From Vulcanimicrobiota bacterium (GTDB lineage Bacteria > Vulcanimicrobiota > Vulcanimicrobiia > Vulcanimicrobiales > Vulcanimicrobiaceae): 64,000 nucleotides of DNA. Position numbers and translations under genes: made by a program. The stretch lies in assembly GCA_003168375.1 (NCBI GenBank), contig PMSI01000001.1, positions 1,240,001 to 1,304,000 on the forward strand. The letters are read 5' to 3'. The stretch's first letter is position 1. Every line of letters begins with the position of its first letter. Positions 8,129 through 17,005 of this stretch are shown here, one piece after another. The notes beneath the pieces were generated by a model, which had not been told where the DNA came from, made no database searches, and saw nothing but the letters and a program-made list of their open reading frames with translations.

Positions 8129-10885
8129 TCAGATGCCGCCGTTTCCGAACGACTGCGACGAGAAACTCTGCGGGATGATCGAGCCGAGCGAGGTCTGACC
8201 GAGCCCAAAGTTCGCGACGCGCGACGGGAACGCCAGCAGGTTCACGCTGGCCGTCACCTGCTTGAGATCCTGATTGTACGCCAGCCGGATCTCGTAGCAG
8301 TTCCCGACGATGTGGCGATAGTAGATGTTCTTGCTCTCGAGCCGCCCGTGCGCTTTCCAGTTCACGAAGGTCGAGATCTGCAGATCGCTCTGGTACCCGA
8401 ACGGGGTCGAGAGCTGCAGGCTGCTGCGATCGAACCCGTTCCCCGACCCCGGCGTGAAGCTACCGCCGAGCATCAGCGTCGAACGCGGTGACGGGCGCGA
8501 GGTGAGCTGGTACCCGACCGACTGCGCCTGCCGGTTGAAGAACGTCGTCGCCGTCAGCGAGAACGAGTAGACGTCGCCGTTGAAGATGCGCAGCACGTCG
8601 TTGGCCTGCTTCAAGCCGTCGCCGAGCACGTCGATCGACTTGAACGGTTCCGCGAGCGGGCCGTTCACGTGCGACTCGTTGTACGAGATCGTATTGATCA
8701 GGTGTCCGAACAGCGGTGTGGTCAGCGTCGCCTGCTGGCCGATCTGCGCCTTGAGATCGCCGGTACCGTACGCGTCCTGCTGCAGCGTCACGCCGGCCGA
8801 GAGGTCGCTGCCCAGGACGTGCGCGAGCACCGGCCCGATTTGGAAGCGCGCCTCTCCGCGCGCGGTGTTCAGGCCGTTCTTGTTGATGTCGGGCTGCGCT
8901 TGCGGGTCGTCGTAGATGCCGAGCGTGTACTGGGCGGTGATCGGGACCGCGCGCAGGCGCGGGAAGAGCGGATCGTGCGGCCGGATCGCCAGCTCCGGCT
9001 CCTTCTGCACGGTGCTCGCCGTCGTCGTGTTGTAGCGGTCGTAGGTCAGCTCGTAGTCGTACGACCTCCCGGAGAAGCGCGTGAGCGTCTCGTAGTGCAG
9101 CGTCGTGGAGCGATCGAAGCCGGTATTCTGGCTCGTCGTGTACGACATCGTGAAGTCGTTCGAGAGCTTCGGCGAAAACGCACGGTGGTCGCTGATCCCG
9201 TAGTCGTTCGTCGACGCTTGCGTGCCGGTCGAGGTGCGGTGGAAACTGTAGTTCTGCCGGTCGCCGCGCTCGTTGCCGTGATCGATGGCCGCCGTCAGAT
9301 CGTACTGCGGCGGCAGCGAGACCAGCGGTCCGTAGTTGCCGGTGTAGTTCAGCGTGAACTTGCCGCGCATCGAACGCGAGAAGATCTCGTCGTCGTTGAT
9401 CGCGAGGTTGTTGTTGTTGCTGCCGTCGATCTTGTTCTTGAGCCGGTAGAAGTTGACGTCGGTCTGGCGCCGTCCGTCTTTGCGGCGCAGCGTCGCGACG
9501 TAGCCCAGCCCGAGCCCGATGCGCGTGTACTCTTCGATGCGGTAGTAGCCGTAGTAGTAATCGCTCGGCGAGAACCCGATCCGCGCCTTGATCCAGAAGC
9601 CTTCAGCCGCCGAGTACCCGACGATCGGCAGGAAGCCGGGCTGCCGGCGCGAGCCCGGCTCGTCCTGGCGCAACGAGATCACGACGATCGGCAAGTACAG
9701 GATCGCCAGCGCGCCCAGGAAGAGCACCGCCGACTTCGCGACCGCCTTGTCGCCGGGGTAGATGTCGAGCGTCTTGGACTCGATGTGGTAGCCGCCGCGC
9801 GGGTTCTCGCAGGTCGTCAGGTTCGCGCGCTCGACGTGCGTCACGCCGTTGCGGTCGGTCACGATCGTCGTGCCGCTGAAGTGCAGCTTTCCTTGCTCGA
9901 CGCCTTGCGTCGACTCGCCGCGCCCGCGGATAAGGGTCGCCTTCTGCGTCATCGAATCGAAGCGCACCGAGTCGGCGAAGAGCGTCGTGTCGCCGGAACG
10001 GTTCTTCACGAACGTATTGCCGGTGATGTCGATGTAGCGCTGCCCGTCGTAGTGCGCGCGATCGCCGCCCAGCACGCCTTCCTGGTAGAAGATGTTCACG
10101 TGGCCGACGATGTCGAACGTCCCGCCTCGCGTGTTGTCCCCTTCCAGGTGGTCGCCGGTGATCGCGTAGTTCCCGTTTTCCAGAATCTCGCCGACGGCGG
10201 GCGAGGGCGAGGGCGAGGGTGAGCCGGCCCCGATCGGTCCGGAACTGAACACCGGCGCCGGCAGCGGGCTGCTCGAAGGCGGGATCGTCTGCGGGGTGAT
10301 GATCACCGTGCCCGGCGTCCCGCTGGAGGCCGGGGTCGCGCTCGGCACGGGCGGCGGCGTGTTCGCTCCCGGCGACGGCGAGGGCGATGCGACCGGCGGC
10401 ACCAGGATCTGCGGCCCGCTCGGTGCGCTCGGCGACCCGATGTACGGCGAGGGAGTCGGCGAGGGCGACGCGGTCGGTCCCGGCGTGGGCGAGGCCGAAG
10501 CCGACGCCTCCGGTTCCGGCGAGCCGGACGCCTGCGCGTCCGGCGCTGCCTGTGCGTCCGGCTCGGCCTGTGCGTCCGGCGCGGCCTGCGCGTCCTGCGC
10601 GTCTGGCGCGTCCCGCGCGGCCTGCGCGACGCGCGCGACCTGCGCGACGTGCACGACCGGCGCGACATGCACGGCCGGCGTTGCCTGCGCGGCCGGCGTC
10701 GCCTGCGCGACTTGCTCGACTTGCGCGAGCGGGGCGGCCTGCGTGCTGCAGCCGCGCTGCAGCAATGTCAGCGCGTGCACCTGGTCGGCCGTCTGTTCGT
10801 CCGCTATCGCGTCCGGAGGGATCGAGCACAGCGCGAACGAGAGCGCGACAAGGGTCACGCCCAGGCGCCGAACCAGCATTCTCAT
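8129..10885 (-). CDS. lptD: LptD/OstA-like outer-membrane LPS assembly protein
   Basis: LptD forms the outer-membrane barrel that inserts lipopolysaccharide. This 918-residue protein begins at ATG 10885, overlapping the permease stop (ATGA). It has a signal peptide (residues 1-29), then about 170 residues of low complexity (Ala/Gln/Val/Asp-rich, then Ser/Pro-rich). An OstA/LptA-like beta-jellyroll follows (YAITGDHLEGDNTRGGTFDIVGHVNIFYQ and next strands), and then a long C-terminal region of alternating aromatic strands that fits a barrel. The low-complexity spacer between signal and jellyroll is unusual for the family. Operon context with the lptF/G permease supports the call. Confidence 0.8.
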   Translation of the reverse strand: MRMLVRRLGVTLVALSFALCSIPPDAIADEQTADQVHALTLLQRGCSTQAAPLAQVEQVAQATPAAQATPAVHVAPVVHVAQVARVAQAARDAPDAQDAQAAPDAQAEPDAQAAPDAQASGSPEPEASASASPTPGPTASPSPTPSPYIGSPSAPSGPQILVPPVASPSPSPGANTPPPVPSATPASSGTPGTVIITPQTIPPSSSPLPAPVFSSGPIGAGSPSPSPSPAVGEILENGNYAITGDHLEGDNTRGGTFDIVGHVNIFYQEGVLGGDRAHYDGQRYIDITGNTFVKNRSGDTTLFADSVRFDSMTQKATLIRGRGESTQGVEQGKLHFSGTTIVTDRNGVTHVERANLTTCENPRGGYHIESKTLDIYPGDKAVAKSAVLFLGALAILYLPIVVISLRQDEPGSRRQPGFLPIVGYSAAEGFWIKARIGFSPSDYYYGYYRIEEYTRIGLGLGYVATLRRKDGRRQTDVNFYRLKNKIDGSNNNNLAINDDEIFSRSMRGKFTLNYTGNYGPLVSLPPQYDLTAAIDHGNERGDRQNYSFHRTSTGTQASTNDYGISDHRAFSPKLSNDFTMSYTTSQNTGFDRSTTLHYETLTRFSGRSYDYELTYDRYNTTTASTVQKEPELAIRPHDPLFPRLRAVPITAQYTLGIYDDPQAQPDINKNGLNTARGEARFQIGPVLAHVLGSDLSAGVTLQQDAYGTGDLKAQIGQQATLTTPLFGHLINTISYNESHVNGPLAEPFKSIDVLGDGLKQANDVLRIFNGDVYSFSLTATTFFNRQAQSVGYQLTSRPSPRSTLMLGGSFTPGSGNGFDRSSLQLSTPFGYQSDLQISTFVNWKAHGRLESKNIYYRHIVGNCYEIRLAYNQDLKQVTASVNLLAFPSRVANFGLGQTSLGSIIPQSFSSQSFGNGGI

Positions 10886-12045
10886 TGGTCTTCGCGCCAG
10901 ACCAAGATGCCGCCGACCGCCGCCGTGATGATGTTCGGCAGCCAAGCGGCAAGGTACGGGTTGAGTGCGCCGTTCTTGCCGAACGCGGTGGCGAGCGCGG
11001 CCATCCCGTAGTACACGAACAATCCGACGATCGAGAGCACGATCCCGAGCACGCGTCCGTGCTTGCCGAACTTTACCGAGAGCGGCACGGCGAGGATCAC
11101 CGCGATGAACGCTGCGAACGGATAGGCGTAGCGGGTCGCCAGCGTGAGCTGGCGCCCTGCGAGGTCGCTCCCGCCTTGACCGGTCTCCTTGCGGAAGTCG
11201 ATCTCCTTGCGCAGCCGCTTCGTGTCCATCGTCCACGTATCGTTCATCGAACTGCTGAGAAAGTTCTGGCCGTTGTCACCCATCGGCAGTGATATCCGCA
11301 GTTCTTTCGCGGTCACGTCGATCGCGTTGATCTGTCCGTCGGCGTTGATCCGCGTCTGAATCGCGCTCTTGAGCACGATCTCCGTCCCTTCGATGCGGGC
11401 GGACTTCGCGGTCAGCACTTGGACGTACGGCGAGGTGCGCGCGGGCTCGTAGATCTGCACGTTCTGCATCGTCTTGCCGTCCGCCGCGACCGACTGGATG
11501 TAGAACATGTTGCCGGTCGACGGATCGGCGCGGAAGATGTTCGGTTCGATCGGCAGCGTCTGCGACCGGTACAGGATCTGGTAGAAGCTGCGCGTCGAGA
11601 GTTCCGTCGCGGCCGGCGCGAGGTTTTCGTTGATCCAGAACGAGCCGAGCGCGACCGCGACTCCGGCGATCAGCGGCAGGCGGATGATGCGGAAGAACGA
11701 GACGCCCGACGTGCGCATCGCATTGATCTCGTTGTCCGCGGCGAGCCGGCCGAATCCGAGCAGCGTGCCGAACAAACACGCGAACGGGAACGCCAGCGGC
11801 GTCGCCTGCGGCATGCGAAACACCAAGAAACGCATCACCAGCCAGAACGGCGCGCCCTTGTTGACGAGGTAGTCCGCCGCGAGCACGAAGATGTTCGCGA
11901 ACCAGAACAGGAAGAACGCGGCCAGCGCGAAGCCGAACGGCGCGGCGACCTCACGCAGGACGTAGCCGTCGAGGATGCGCAGACGCAGCCGGGGTGGCGC
12001 GGCTCGGGTGAGCGTCGGCGTCCCCACTCCGGGATAGGCCGCCAT
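10882..12045 (-). CDS. LptF/LptG-family LPS export permease
   Basis: This is a YjgP/YjgQ-type permease that, with LptB, extracts lipopolysaccharide from the inner membrane. It has 387 residues. Two N-terminal membrane helices (LDGYVLREVAAPF, then FALAAFFLFWFANIFVLAADY) precede the conserved 'FPFACLFGTLLGFGRLAADNEINAMRTSGVSFFRI' coupling region. A periplasmic beta domain (residues about 150-280) and three C-terminal helices follow. Only one permease gene is present here, so whether it acts as LptF, LptG or a homodimer cannot be told. It is preceded by a lytic transglycosylase gene three bases away and overlaps lptD. Confidence 0.9.
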   Translation of the reverse strand: MAAYPGVGTPTLTRAAPPRLRLRILDGYVLREVAAPFGFALAAFFLFWFANIFVLAADYLVNKGAPFWLVMRFLVFRMPQATPLAFPFACLFGTLLGFGRLAADNEINAMRTSGVSFFRIIRLPLIAGVAVALGSFWINENLAPAATELSTRSFYQILYRSQTLPIEPNIFRADPSTGNMFYIQSVAADGKTMQNVQIYEPARTSPYVQVLTAKSARIEGTEIVLKSAIQTRINADGQINAIDVTAKELRISLPMGDNGQNFLSSSMNDTWTMDTKRLRKEIDFRKETGQGGSDLAGRQLTLATRYAYPFAAFIAVILAVPLSVKFGKHGRVLGIVLSIVGLFVYYGMAALATAFGKNGALNPYLAAWLPNIITAAVGGILVWREDQ

Positions 12046-12048
12046 GCC

Positions 12049-12525
12049 CTACCGGATGCCGGAGACGACGCGGTCGACGTAGGCGCGGGTCTCGGCGAAC
12101 GGCGGAATGCCGTGCGCCGCATCGACCGCACCAGGTCCCGCGTTGTACGCGGCGACCGCGAGCCGGACGTTTCCTTTGTACCGCTTCAGCAGATCTCGCA
12201 GATACCGCGTGCCGCCGTCGACGTTCATGTACGGGTCGAAGGGGTTCGCGACGCGGTACATCGACGCAGTTCCCGGCATCAGTTGCATCAGTCCCTGTGC
12301 TCCGACGCGCGAGACGGCGTTCGGGTCGCCGTGCGACTCCGCGTCGATTACCGAGGCAACGAGCTTCGGGTCGACGGAGTTCGCCTGGGCGTAGGTGCGG
12401 ACGATGTTCTGCAGCTGCGAGGCCGGCATGGCGTGCACCCCGCCGGGCATGAAGCCGCCGCCGCTGCAGCCCGAAAGGCCGGCGAACACGAGGGCAACAC
12501 TGATAAAGAGGGCGCGCGGAGACAC
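12049..12525 (-). CDS. Lipoprotein lytic transglycosylase (SLT domain)
   Basis: The protein cleaves peptidoglycan between MurNAc and GlcNAc with formation of 1,6-anhydro ends. GTG 12525 gives a 158-residue product with a lipoprotein signal ending in LSGC, although the frame is open further upstream. The SLT domain shows the catalytic glutamate in DAESHGDPNAVS, the GLMQLMP signature and the C-terminal AYNAGPGAV motif, all in the expected order. At about 120 residues the catalytic domain is minimal, so the protein has no additional binding module. It is anchored in a membrane by lipidation and is linked to the lpt genes by close spacing. Confidence 0.88.
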   Translation of the reverse strand: MSPRALFISVALVFAGLSGCSGGGFMPGGVHAMPASQLQNIVRTYAQANSVDPKLVASVIDAESHGDPNAVSRVGAQGLMQLMPGTASMYRVANPFDPYMNVDGGTRYLRDLLKRYKGNVRLAVAAYNAGPGAVDAAHGIPPFAETRAYVDRVVSGIR

Positions 12526-12609
12526 GTCAGGACCTCGATTCGCCGGGGCCGCCCGGCGGCCATGCCGCGACCGTACCACGACGGCCAAACCGAACCGAAT
12601 CGAGACAGA

Positions 12610-13464
12610 TCAGCCGCGGTCGCCGATCCCGGGCAGCGCCGGCGCGCACAGCTTCAGCGTCCCGCCGCCCGCTTCGACCACGCCGCGCCAGAAGCGGCAC
12701 AGCCCGGCCAGCTGCGCGTCGCTGGTCTGCATCGACGAGGCACCCGCGGTCAAGCCGACGATCACGACCTCGCTCCCGCCCAAGTCGGGGAGCGCGCCGC
12801 TCGCGCGCAGCGAACGAACCGCCGCCGCGGTCGACGCGGCCGGGTCGCGCTGGTAGCTGAACAGGTTGAGGGTCTTGCTCTGTTGCCATCCGTTGAAGAC
12901 TGCTATCACGACGTGCTTGGAGTCCGTTGTCCGGAGCCTGAGACTTTGCCCAGCCGCGGCGAGGCTACCGAGCGGATCGGACCCAGCTGCCTCTTTTCCC
13001 ACTGTCGGCAATCGGTCCACGGCGGCTGACTCACGCTTGACGAAACCGCCCAGCTCCGCGTGATAGCGCAGCGGGTTGACCGCGTTCTGCCCCGTCGCTT
13101 CGGGGACGGTCCCGCTGAACAGCGGCAGCTCGGTCCAGGCCCGGTCGGTGATCGGCCGCAGCGCGACCTCGGTCCCAGCCCCGGCGCAGGTCGCGACCGC
13201 GTTCGCCATCGCCCGGTACGCCGGCCAGCGCCCGTCCGGGATCGTCGGTCCCGCCGCGACCAGCAGCTCCACGGCCGACCCCGCCGGCAGCTCTTGGGCG
13301 AGCCACCGGCTCGGACACCGGTCCAGGCCCACGGTCGCCGCCGAAGCGCTCTGCCCCCCATCGCACCCGGCCAGCGGCGCCGCCATCAGCAGCGCGGCGA
13401 GCCCGAAAAGCCGGCTACGCCTGTGCCGCACCGGCAACCCCGTTCGCCGAAGCCGCCGCGCCAT
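12610..13464 (-). CDS. Lipoprotein of unknown function
   Basis: This 284-residue product has an Arg-rich start, a hydrophobic stretch LFGLAALLMAAPLAGC with lipobox LAGC, and a mature part without a recognised domain. GGGGTGAGG precedes the ATG at 13464. The chain contains a Rossmann-like pattern (KHVVIAVFNGWQ, then a late SEVVIVGLTAGASS) and alternating strands and helices, which suggests a von Willebrand- or receiver-like fold, but this is weak. The first 50 bases overlap the upstream gene in another frame. That overlap is explained by a repeat insertion that carried the upstream frame past its old stop. Confidence 0.6.
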   Translation of the reverse strand: MARRLRRTGLPVRHRRSRLFGLAALLMAAPLAGCDGGQSASAATVGLDRCPSRWLAQELPAGSAVELLVAAGPTIPDGRWPAYRAMANAVATCAGAGTEVALRPITDRAWTELPLFSGTVPEATGQNAVNPLRYHAELGGFVKRESAAVDRLPTVGKEAAGSDPLGSLAAAGQSLRLRTTDSKHVVIAVFNGWQQSKTLNLFSYQRDPAASTAAAVRSLRASGALPDLGGSEVVIVGLTAGASSMQTSDAQLAGLCRFWRGVVEAGGGTLKLCAPALPGIGDRG

Positions 13465-14272
13465 CAACCTCACCCCGAACATGCCTCGCATTGTCACCCT
13501 GAGCTTGTCGAAGGGCGTTGTCACCCTGAGCTTGTCGAAGGGGGACGGCCCCGTCCAGCAGCGCGCACGCGCGTTCCGCCCCGGCCAGTTCGGAGCGCGT
13601 CGCCTCGAGGTGATGCTGGTCGGCCCGCAGCCGCGCGTGCAGACTCCCCAGCCGCCGGCGCGTCCCCAGCGCCTCGACCGACTCGCGATAATACCCCGAC
13701 GTGAACGCGATGACAATCCCGATGAACGCCAGTGTCGTGAGCGCCGCAGCCTGCACCATCGGCTCCATCGGCGAGTTCGCCGCGTCGATCGACGCCCGCG
13801 CATACCCGAGCCGCAGCTCGTACCCGACCACCAGGAACGCCGCTACCGCGACGATCGCCATGGTCAGGAACACCCAGTCGAGCGGATCGTGCGCCTGCGG
13901 CCTGCGGTGCCGCCGCAGCAGCTCGCCGAGCAAGAGCCCGAGCAAGAACCCGCCGACCGCGAACGCCGCCGTCAGCGCGACCAGCTCGACCGCCGAGGCG
14001 AAGAAGAACACCAGGCTCATCATCCGCGCCGGATACCATTCCAGCACGACCGAGACGAGCGCGAGCAGCGCGATCACCTCGAGAAGCCAGCCGCGCTCGT
14101 AACCCGGCAAGGCGTCGAGCCGGCTCTGCGCGGCGCGGATCCGCGCCTCCCCGCCGGCGCACTTGGCCTCTAGGTCGGCCAACCGCAGCCGAGCGCGATA
14201 CGCCGCGTCGTGCATCGCCGAACGATCGTCGTTGCGGTCGACACGCTCCTGATACGTGGGTGACGTCGTCAT
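13415..14272 (-). CDS. Four-helix membrane protein with flanking coiled coils
   Basis: This 285-residue protein has charged helical ends (residues 8-55 and about 190-235) and four membrane segments between them (near 62-80, 85-112, 128-150 and 162-182). ATG 14272 is chosen with a GGAGG 11 bases upstream; GTG 14290 is possible. It is unrelated to a family I recognise. The last 45 residues are not native: two tandem repeat copies encode PLRQAQGDN twice, after which the frame runs 50 bases into the next gene before stopping. The membrane topology is clear; the function is unknown. Confidence 0.6.
   Translation of the reverse strand: MTTSPTYQERVDRNDDRSAMHDAAYRARLRLADLEAKCAGGEARIRAAQSRLDALPGYERGWLLEVIALLALVSVVLEWYPARMMSLVFFFASAVELVALTAAFAVGGFLLGLLLGELLRRHRRPQAHDPLDWVFLTMAIVAVAAFLVVGYELRLGYARASIDAANSPMEPMVQAAALTTLAFIGIVIAFTSGYYRESVEALGTRRRLGSLHARLRADQHHLEATRSELAGAERACALLDGAVPLRQAQGDNALRQAQGDNARHVRGEVDGAAASANGVAGAAQA
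13492..13545 (+). repeat. Two tandem copies of the CTTGTCGAAGG repeat (short form)
   Basis: Two direct copies of TGTCACCCTGAGCTTGTCGA lie at 13492-13518 and 13519-13545, differing only at the 3' end (AGGGCGT against AGGGGGA). They are inside the C-terminal coding part of the gene on the opposite strand. Confidence 0.9.
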
Positions 14273-14341
14273 CTCCGAGCGCACCTCCACCCCGACCTAC
14301 CGCGCCTCCGCGCCGAATGTTGCGCGATGCCGGGGGCGCGT

Positions 14342-14760
14342 CTACATTGCGCGCCCGGCCTCGTCAGGTTCGGGGATGAAGTCCTTGTGCGTGACGGACA
14401 GGTAGACGACCAGGGCGACGATCGCGCCCAGGAAGAGCGCGCTGGTGACGGTGGTGCCCAGGCCCAGGCCGCCGTCCTTACCGGCCTGCGAGAGCAAATC
14501 TCCCAGTGACGTGCCGAGCGGACGCGTCAAGACGTAGACGATCCAGAACGCCAGCACGCCGTCGATCTTCAAGACGTAGTACGCGGGCCGCGGTCACTGC
14601 GATCAGCGAGGCGAAGACCAGCACCGCGGGGCCGTACCCCAGACCCGACGCTCCGCCAGCAGATCGCCGGCCGACGTGCCCAGTGCGAACGTGAACAGGA
14701 TCGCGCACCAGTAGAACAACTCGCGCTTCGTCGTGCGGATCGAATGAACCGACAGCGTAC
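14342..14760 (-). pseudogene. Decayed COG4705-type membrane-anchored protein
   Basis: Three pieces of one conserved membrane protein lie in order in three frames: SERTLSVHSI...RELFYWCAILFTFALGTSAGD (to about 14650), then SGLGYGPAVLVFASLIAVTAA (about 14590-14650), then GVLAFWIVYVLTRPLGTSLGDLL to the stop at 14342. In intact COG4705 proteins these follow in a single frame after an N-terminal third that is missing here. So the gene has lost its 5' part and carries two frameshifts. Sequencing errors could explain the frameshifts but not the missing N-terminus. Confidence 0.75.
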
Positions 14761-14965
14761 GCTCGCTGAACATCAGCATCGGCTTCGCGCAAGGCGTCGG
14801 GGTGACGATGATCGGTGTCGGAACGAAAAGGACGCCGCTCGCCTCCTTCTCGATCGATGCCGTGAACTCGACCTCCGTCACTCGGGCCGCACAATCGCCG
14901 CAGCATTCCGCGTTGACGAAGCCGGTCGACGCAGCCAGCCTCGTGCCGCTCCTCTCGAAGCTGCT

Positions 14966-15820
14966 CTACGCCTCGGCCGACCTCGTCCCGTGAAAAGCCG
15001 AGAGCAGTTCCTGCACGGAAGCGAGAACATCCGCCGCGAAATCAACGTCACTGTCTCGAGCGAGGAACGAACAGACCATTCTCGGTCCACGATCGTCGAT
15101 CGTTCGAAAATCTCGCTCGAGATTACTCGCCATTCGCGTAAGAGCCGGGTGATCGGACAAACCGCCGAGCCAGGTGCCGGCCGATGCGACTCCTCCGTGG
15201 AGATGCTGTAGCACGTAGAACAAGTCGTATGCATCTTTGTTCTTATCGCGACCGCCCATCGCGAGGCTCTTGAGAACGACCAGTATCTCACCTCGGCAGA
15301 CCGGCAGATTGCGCGCGACGCGCCGACCGTCGAGATCGTGTCCTTCGAGCGGCAGCATCAGCTTGTGCGCGAACGCGAGATCCAGCCCCAGCATCTTGAT
15401 GGCTGCGAGATCGTGCGTGAGATTCTGAAGCCTACCCGCACCGCCGCCGCTCGGCGGATCCAGAGTGATGAGAAAATCGACCTCCGCCCCGGTCGTTATC
15501 GAACGCCAGCGTTGCCGCACGATCGTGCCATCCTCTTTGGTGTCGTTCTCGAAGCCGCCGCGAATGAGCAGATCTCGAATAGCCTCATAGCGCCGTTCGT
15601 CGAGAATGGCGATGTCGAGGGCGAGATCGAGGTCGTGCGTGCCAACGTGAGCGCCGAGATCGGGATCCGACTCGAGACCAGCGAACAGTAGAGAGGGAAC
15701 GACACCGCCCACCACGACGATGTCGTTCGTGCAGACTTCGTCGCCTAGCAGCGTCGCAACCGTCAAGCACAGCGAGTGCACTCGCTCGAGGTCTGCTCGG
15801 GAATATTCGCTTGCGAACAT
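14966..15820 (-). CDS. AbiEii-like nucleotidyltransferase toxin
   Basis: This 284-residue protein shows the nucleotidyltransferase core GTHDLDLALDIAIL (D.D pair near residue 60) after a VVVGGVVPSLL strand. It also has the later KDAYDLFYVL helix typical of AbiEii/DUF1814-like proteins, the toxins of type IV toxin-antitoxin systems. The ATG at 15820 overlaps the stop of the upstream AbiEi-like gene (TGATG), giving tight coupling in the usual antitoxin-toxin order. Family toxins transfer nucleotides to RNA or other targets and cause growth arrest, sometimes on phage infection; activity here is inferred. The GS motif that precedes D.D in canonical members is replaced by GTHD.LD. Confidence 0.7.
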   Translation of the reverse strand: MFASEYSRADLERVHSLCLTVATLLGDEVCTNDIVVVGGVVPSLLFAGLESDPDLGAHVGTHDLDLALDIAILDERRYEAIRDLLIRGGFENDTKEDGTIVRQRWRSITTGAEVDFLITLDPPSGGGAGRLQNLTHDLAAIKMLGLDLAFAHKLMLPLEGHDLDGRRVARNLPVCRGEILVVLKSLAMGGRDKNKDAYDLFYVLQHLHGGVASAGTWLGGLSDHPALTRMASNLERDFRTIDDRGPRMVCSFLARDSDVDFAADVLASVQELLSAFHGTRSAEA

Positions 15821-16869
15821 CAAACGGCGCTCCACATGTCACGAAGAACACGTCGCAGAGACTCTGCGGCCTCGGTGGCTCGCTCCGGTTCGTCGCGAAG
15901 GTCGAGATACGTCAAGACCGGGCTGGCATAGGGTATTCCATCGGTCCCAACCGTGCGGCCGATGCGGGCGCGCCCGTCGTCGACGCAAATCGCAACGTTG
16001 CGGCCGCGGATGTCATCCGTGATGTTCAGCGCGCGGCGCATATCGAGATCGGGGGCTTGCGGCACGTATAGCCGGACGCGGCGAAATGAGCCGAAGCGAG
16101 CGTAATATGCAGCTGCGGGTAGTCCGGTGAACGTCGCCGCCACATTGCGCTCGCTCAACCGCCGCTCCACGTCGTGGAGAGTCTGTTCTCCGGAACGCGA
16201 GGAGAGCAAGCCGAAGGCGACGGCCTTGGGTGCGCGGTATTGCTCCGCCCACGCGTCCAGCAACGTGCTCCAGGAGGTGACCGTGACAACCGAAGCGCGG
16301 CCCTGGCGCTCCACGTTGACATAGTGCTCGTCGCTGAGTGCACGAATGATGCGGCTCAGCGATCCTTTGTCGAGCGCAGTCGCCCGCTCGAGGGCGGCTC
16401 TTGTCCACCGTTGCCCGGGGGCGAGCAGCAGCGCGTGCGAGACACGGCTAGCGGTTCGGCTGAATGCATTGAAGCCTTCACGGTCGGCACGCGGCTCGCT
16501 TCGTCGGAGCCCGCGAATCCGAACGCGAACTTCCGGCAACACGATCTCGGCGTTGCCGTCGGCATCGATCCAAGCGATCCCATGCTCTGCGCAAAGTGCG
16601 GCGCCGTTCGGCGTCATCCGTTCGACGAAGAGGAGCGGTACCACGCCGTTTTTCAAGGACCGGCTGTAGCGCTCCATCTGCAAAACGACCGCGGCTACGG
16701 ACGAACTCCGCCCGCTGTTTTTCAACTCGACGGCGTACGTCCGGCCACCGATATCGATTAGGAGGTCGGGCCCGTCTCGTTTGGTGCCTGCGACCTGAGG
16801 ACTCCGTCTGACCCTGGTGACGGGCGAGGCGAGAACCTCTTCAAAAACTTCGGAAGCCGGCCGGACCAT
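15820..16869 (-). CDS. AbiEi-like antitoxin/regulator with nuclease-fold N-terminus
   Basis: The 349-residue product has three parts. An N-terminal restriction-endonuclease-like fold (DLLIDIGGRTYAVELKNSGR, residues 34-53, with the D...E.K order) comes first. A winged-helix region follows (WTRAALERATALDKGSLSRII, about residues 155-175). The C-terminal domain is of the type found in AbiEi family antitoxins. It starts at ATG 16869 beneath a promoter whose -35/spacer region contains an 18-bp inverted repeat, so autorepression is likely. It directly precedes and overlaps the nucleotidyltransferase gene. The D/E-x-K residues may be structural only. Confidence 0.65.
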   Translation of the reverse strand: MVRPASEVFEEVLASPVTRVRRSPQVAGTKRDGPDLLIDIGGRTYAVELKNSGRSSSVAAVVLQMERYSRSLKNGVVPLLFVERMTPNGAALCAEHGIAWIDADGNAEIVLPEVRVRIRGLRRSEPRADREGFNAFSRTASRVSHALLLAPGQRWTRAALERATALDKGSLSRIIRALSDEHYVNVERQGRASVVTVTSWSTLLDAWAEQYRAPKAVAFGLLSSRSGEQTLHDVERRLSERNVAATFTGLPAAAYYARFGSFRRVRLYVPQAPDLDMRRALNITDDIRGRNVAICVDDGRARIGRTVGTDGIPYASPVLTYLDLRDEPERATEAAESLRRVLRDMWSAV

Positions 16870-16875
16870 GGTTGT

Positions 16876-16905
16876 ATTTTAGCAAGAGTTGTAGAATTCT
16901 GCAAC
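16876..16905 (-). promoter_or_regulatory. Promoter and inverted-repeat operator of the AbiE-like pair
   Basis: On the minus strand a -35-like TTGCAG (16904-16899) and a -10-like TAAAAT (16881-16876) are 17 bases apart. The -10 ends six bases before the ATG at 16869, so the transcript would be leaderless. GTTGTAGAATTCTGCAAC (16888-16905) is an inverted repeat with one mismatched pair and covers the -35 and part of the spacer, as expected of an autoregulatory operator. Confidence 0.5.
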
Positions 16906-16950
16906 CGTCTTTATTTTGTAACAAACAAACTCACAGCCGAGGACATCGAA

Positions 16951-16968
16951 ATCGAACCTACGTTCGAT
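16951..16968. promoter_or_regulatory. Perfect inverted repeat ATCGAAC-N4-GTTCGAT
   Basis: Seven-base arms around CTAC lie between the divergent AbiE-like and mraZ promoters. It could be an operator for either unit or a hairpin in an upstream transcript. It has no U-run, so it is not a terminator. Confidence 0.35.
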
Positions 16969-17005
16969 CTCCCGGCTTCTTGACCAAAGATTGCCCACCG
17001 TACGG

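Noticed and set aside
11419-13029. A 536-codon plus-strand open frame
   Set aside because: It crosses three minus-strand genes (permease, transglycosylase, lipoprotein) with clear signatures and has no recognisable protein pattern.
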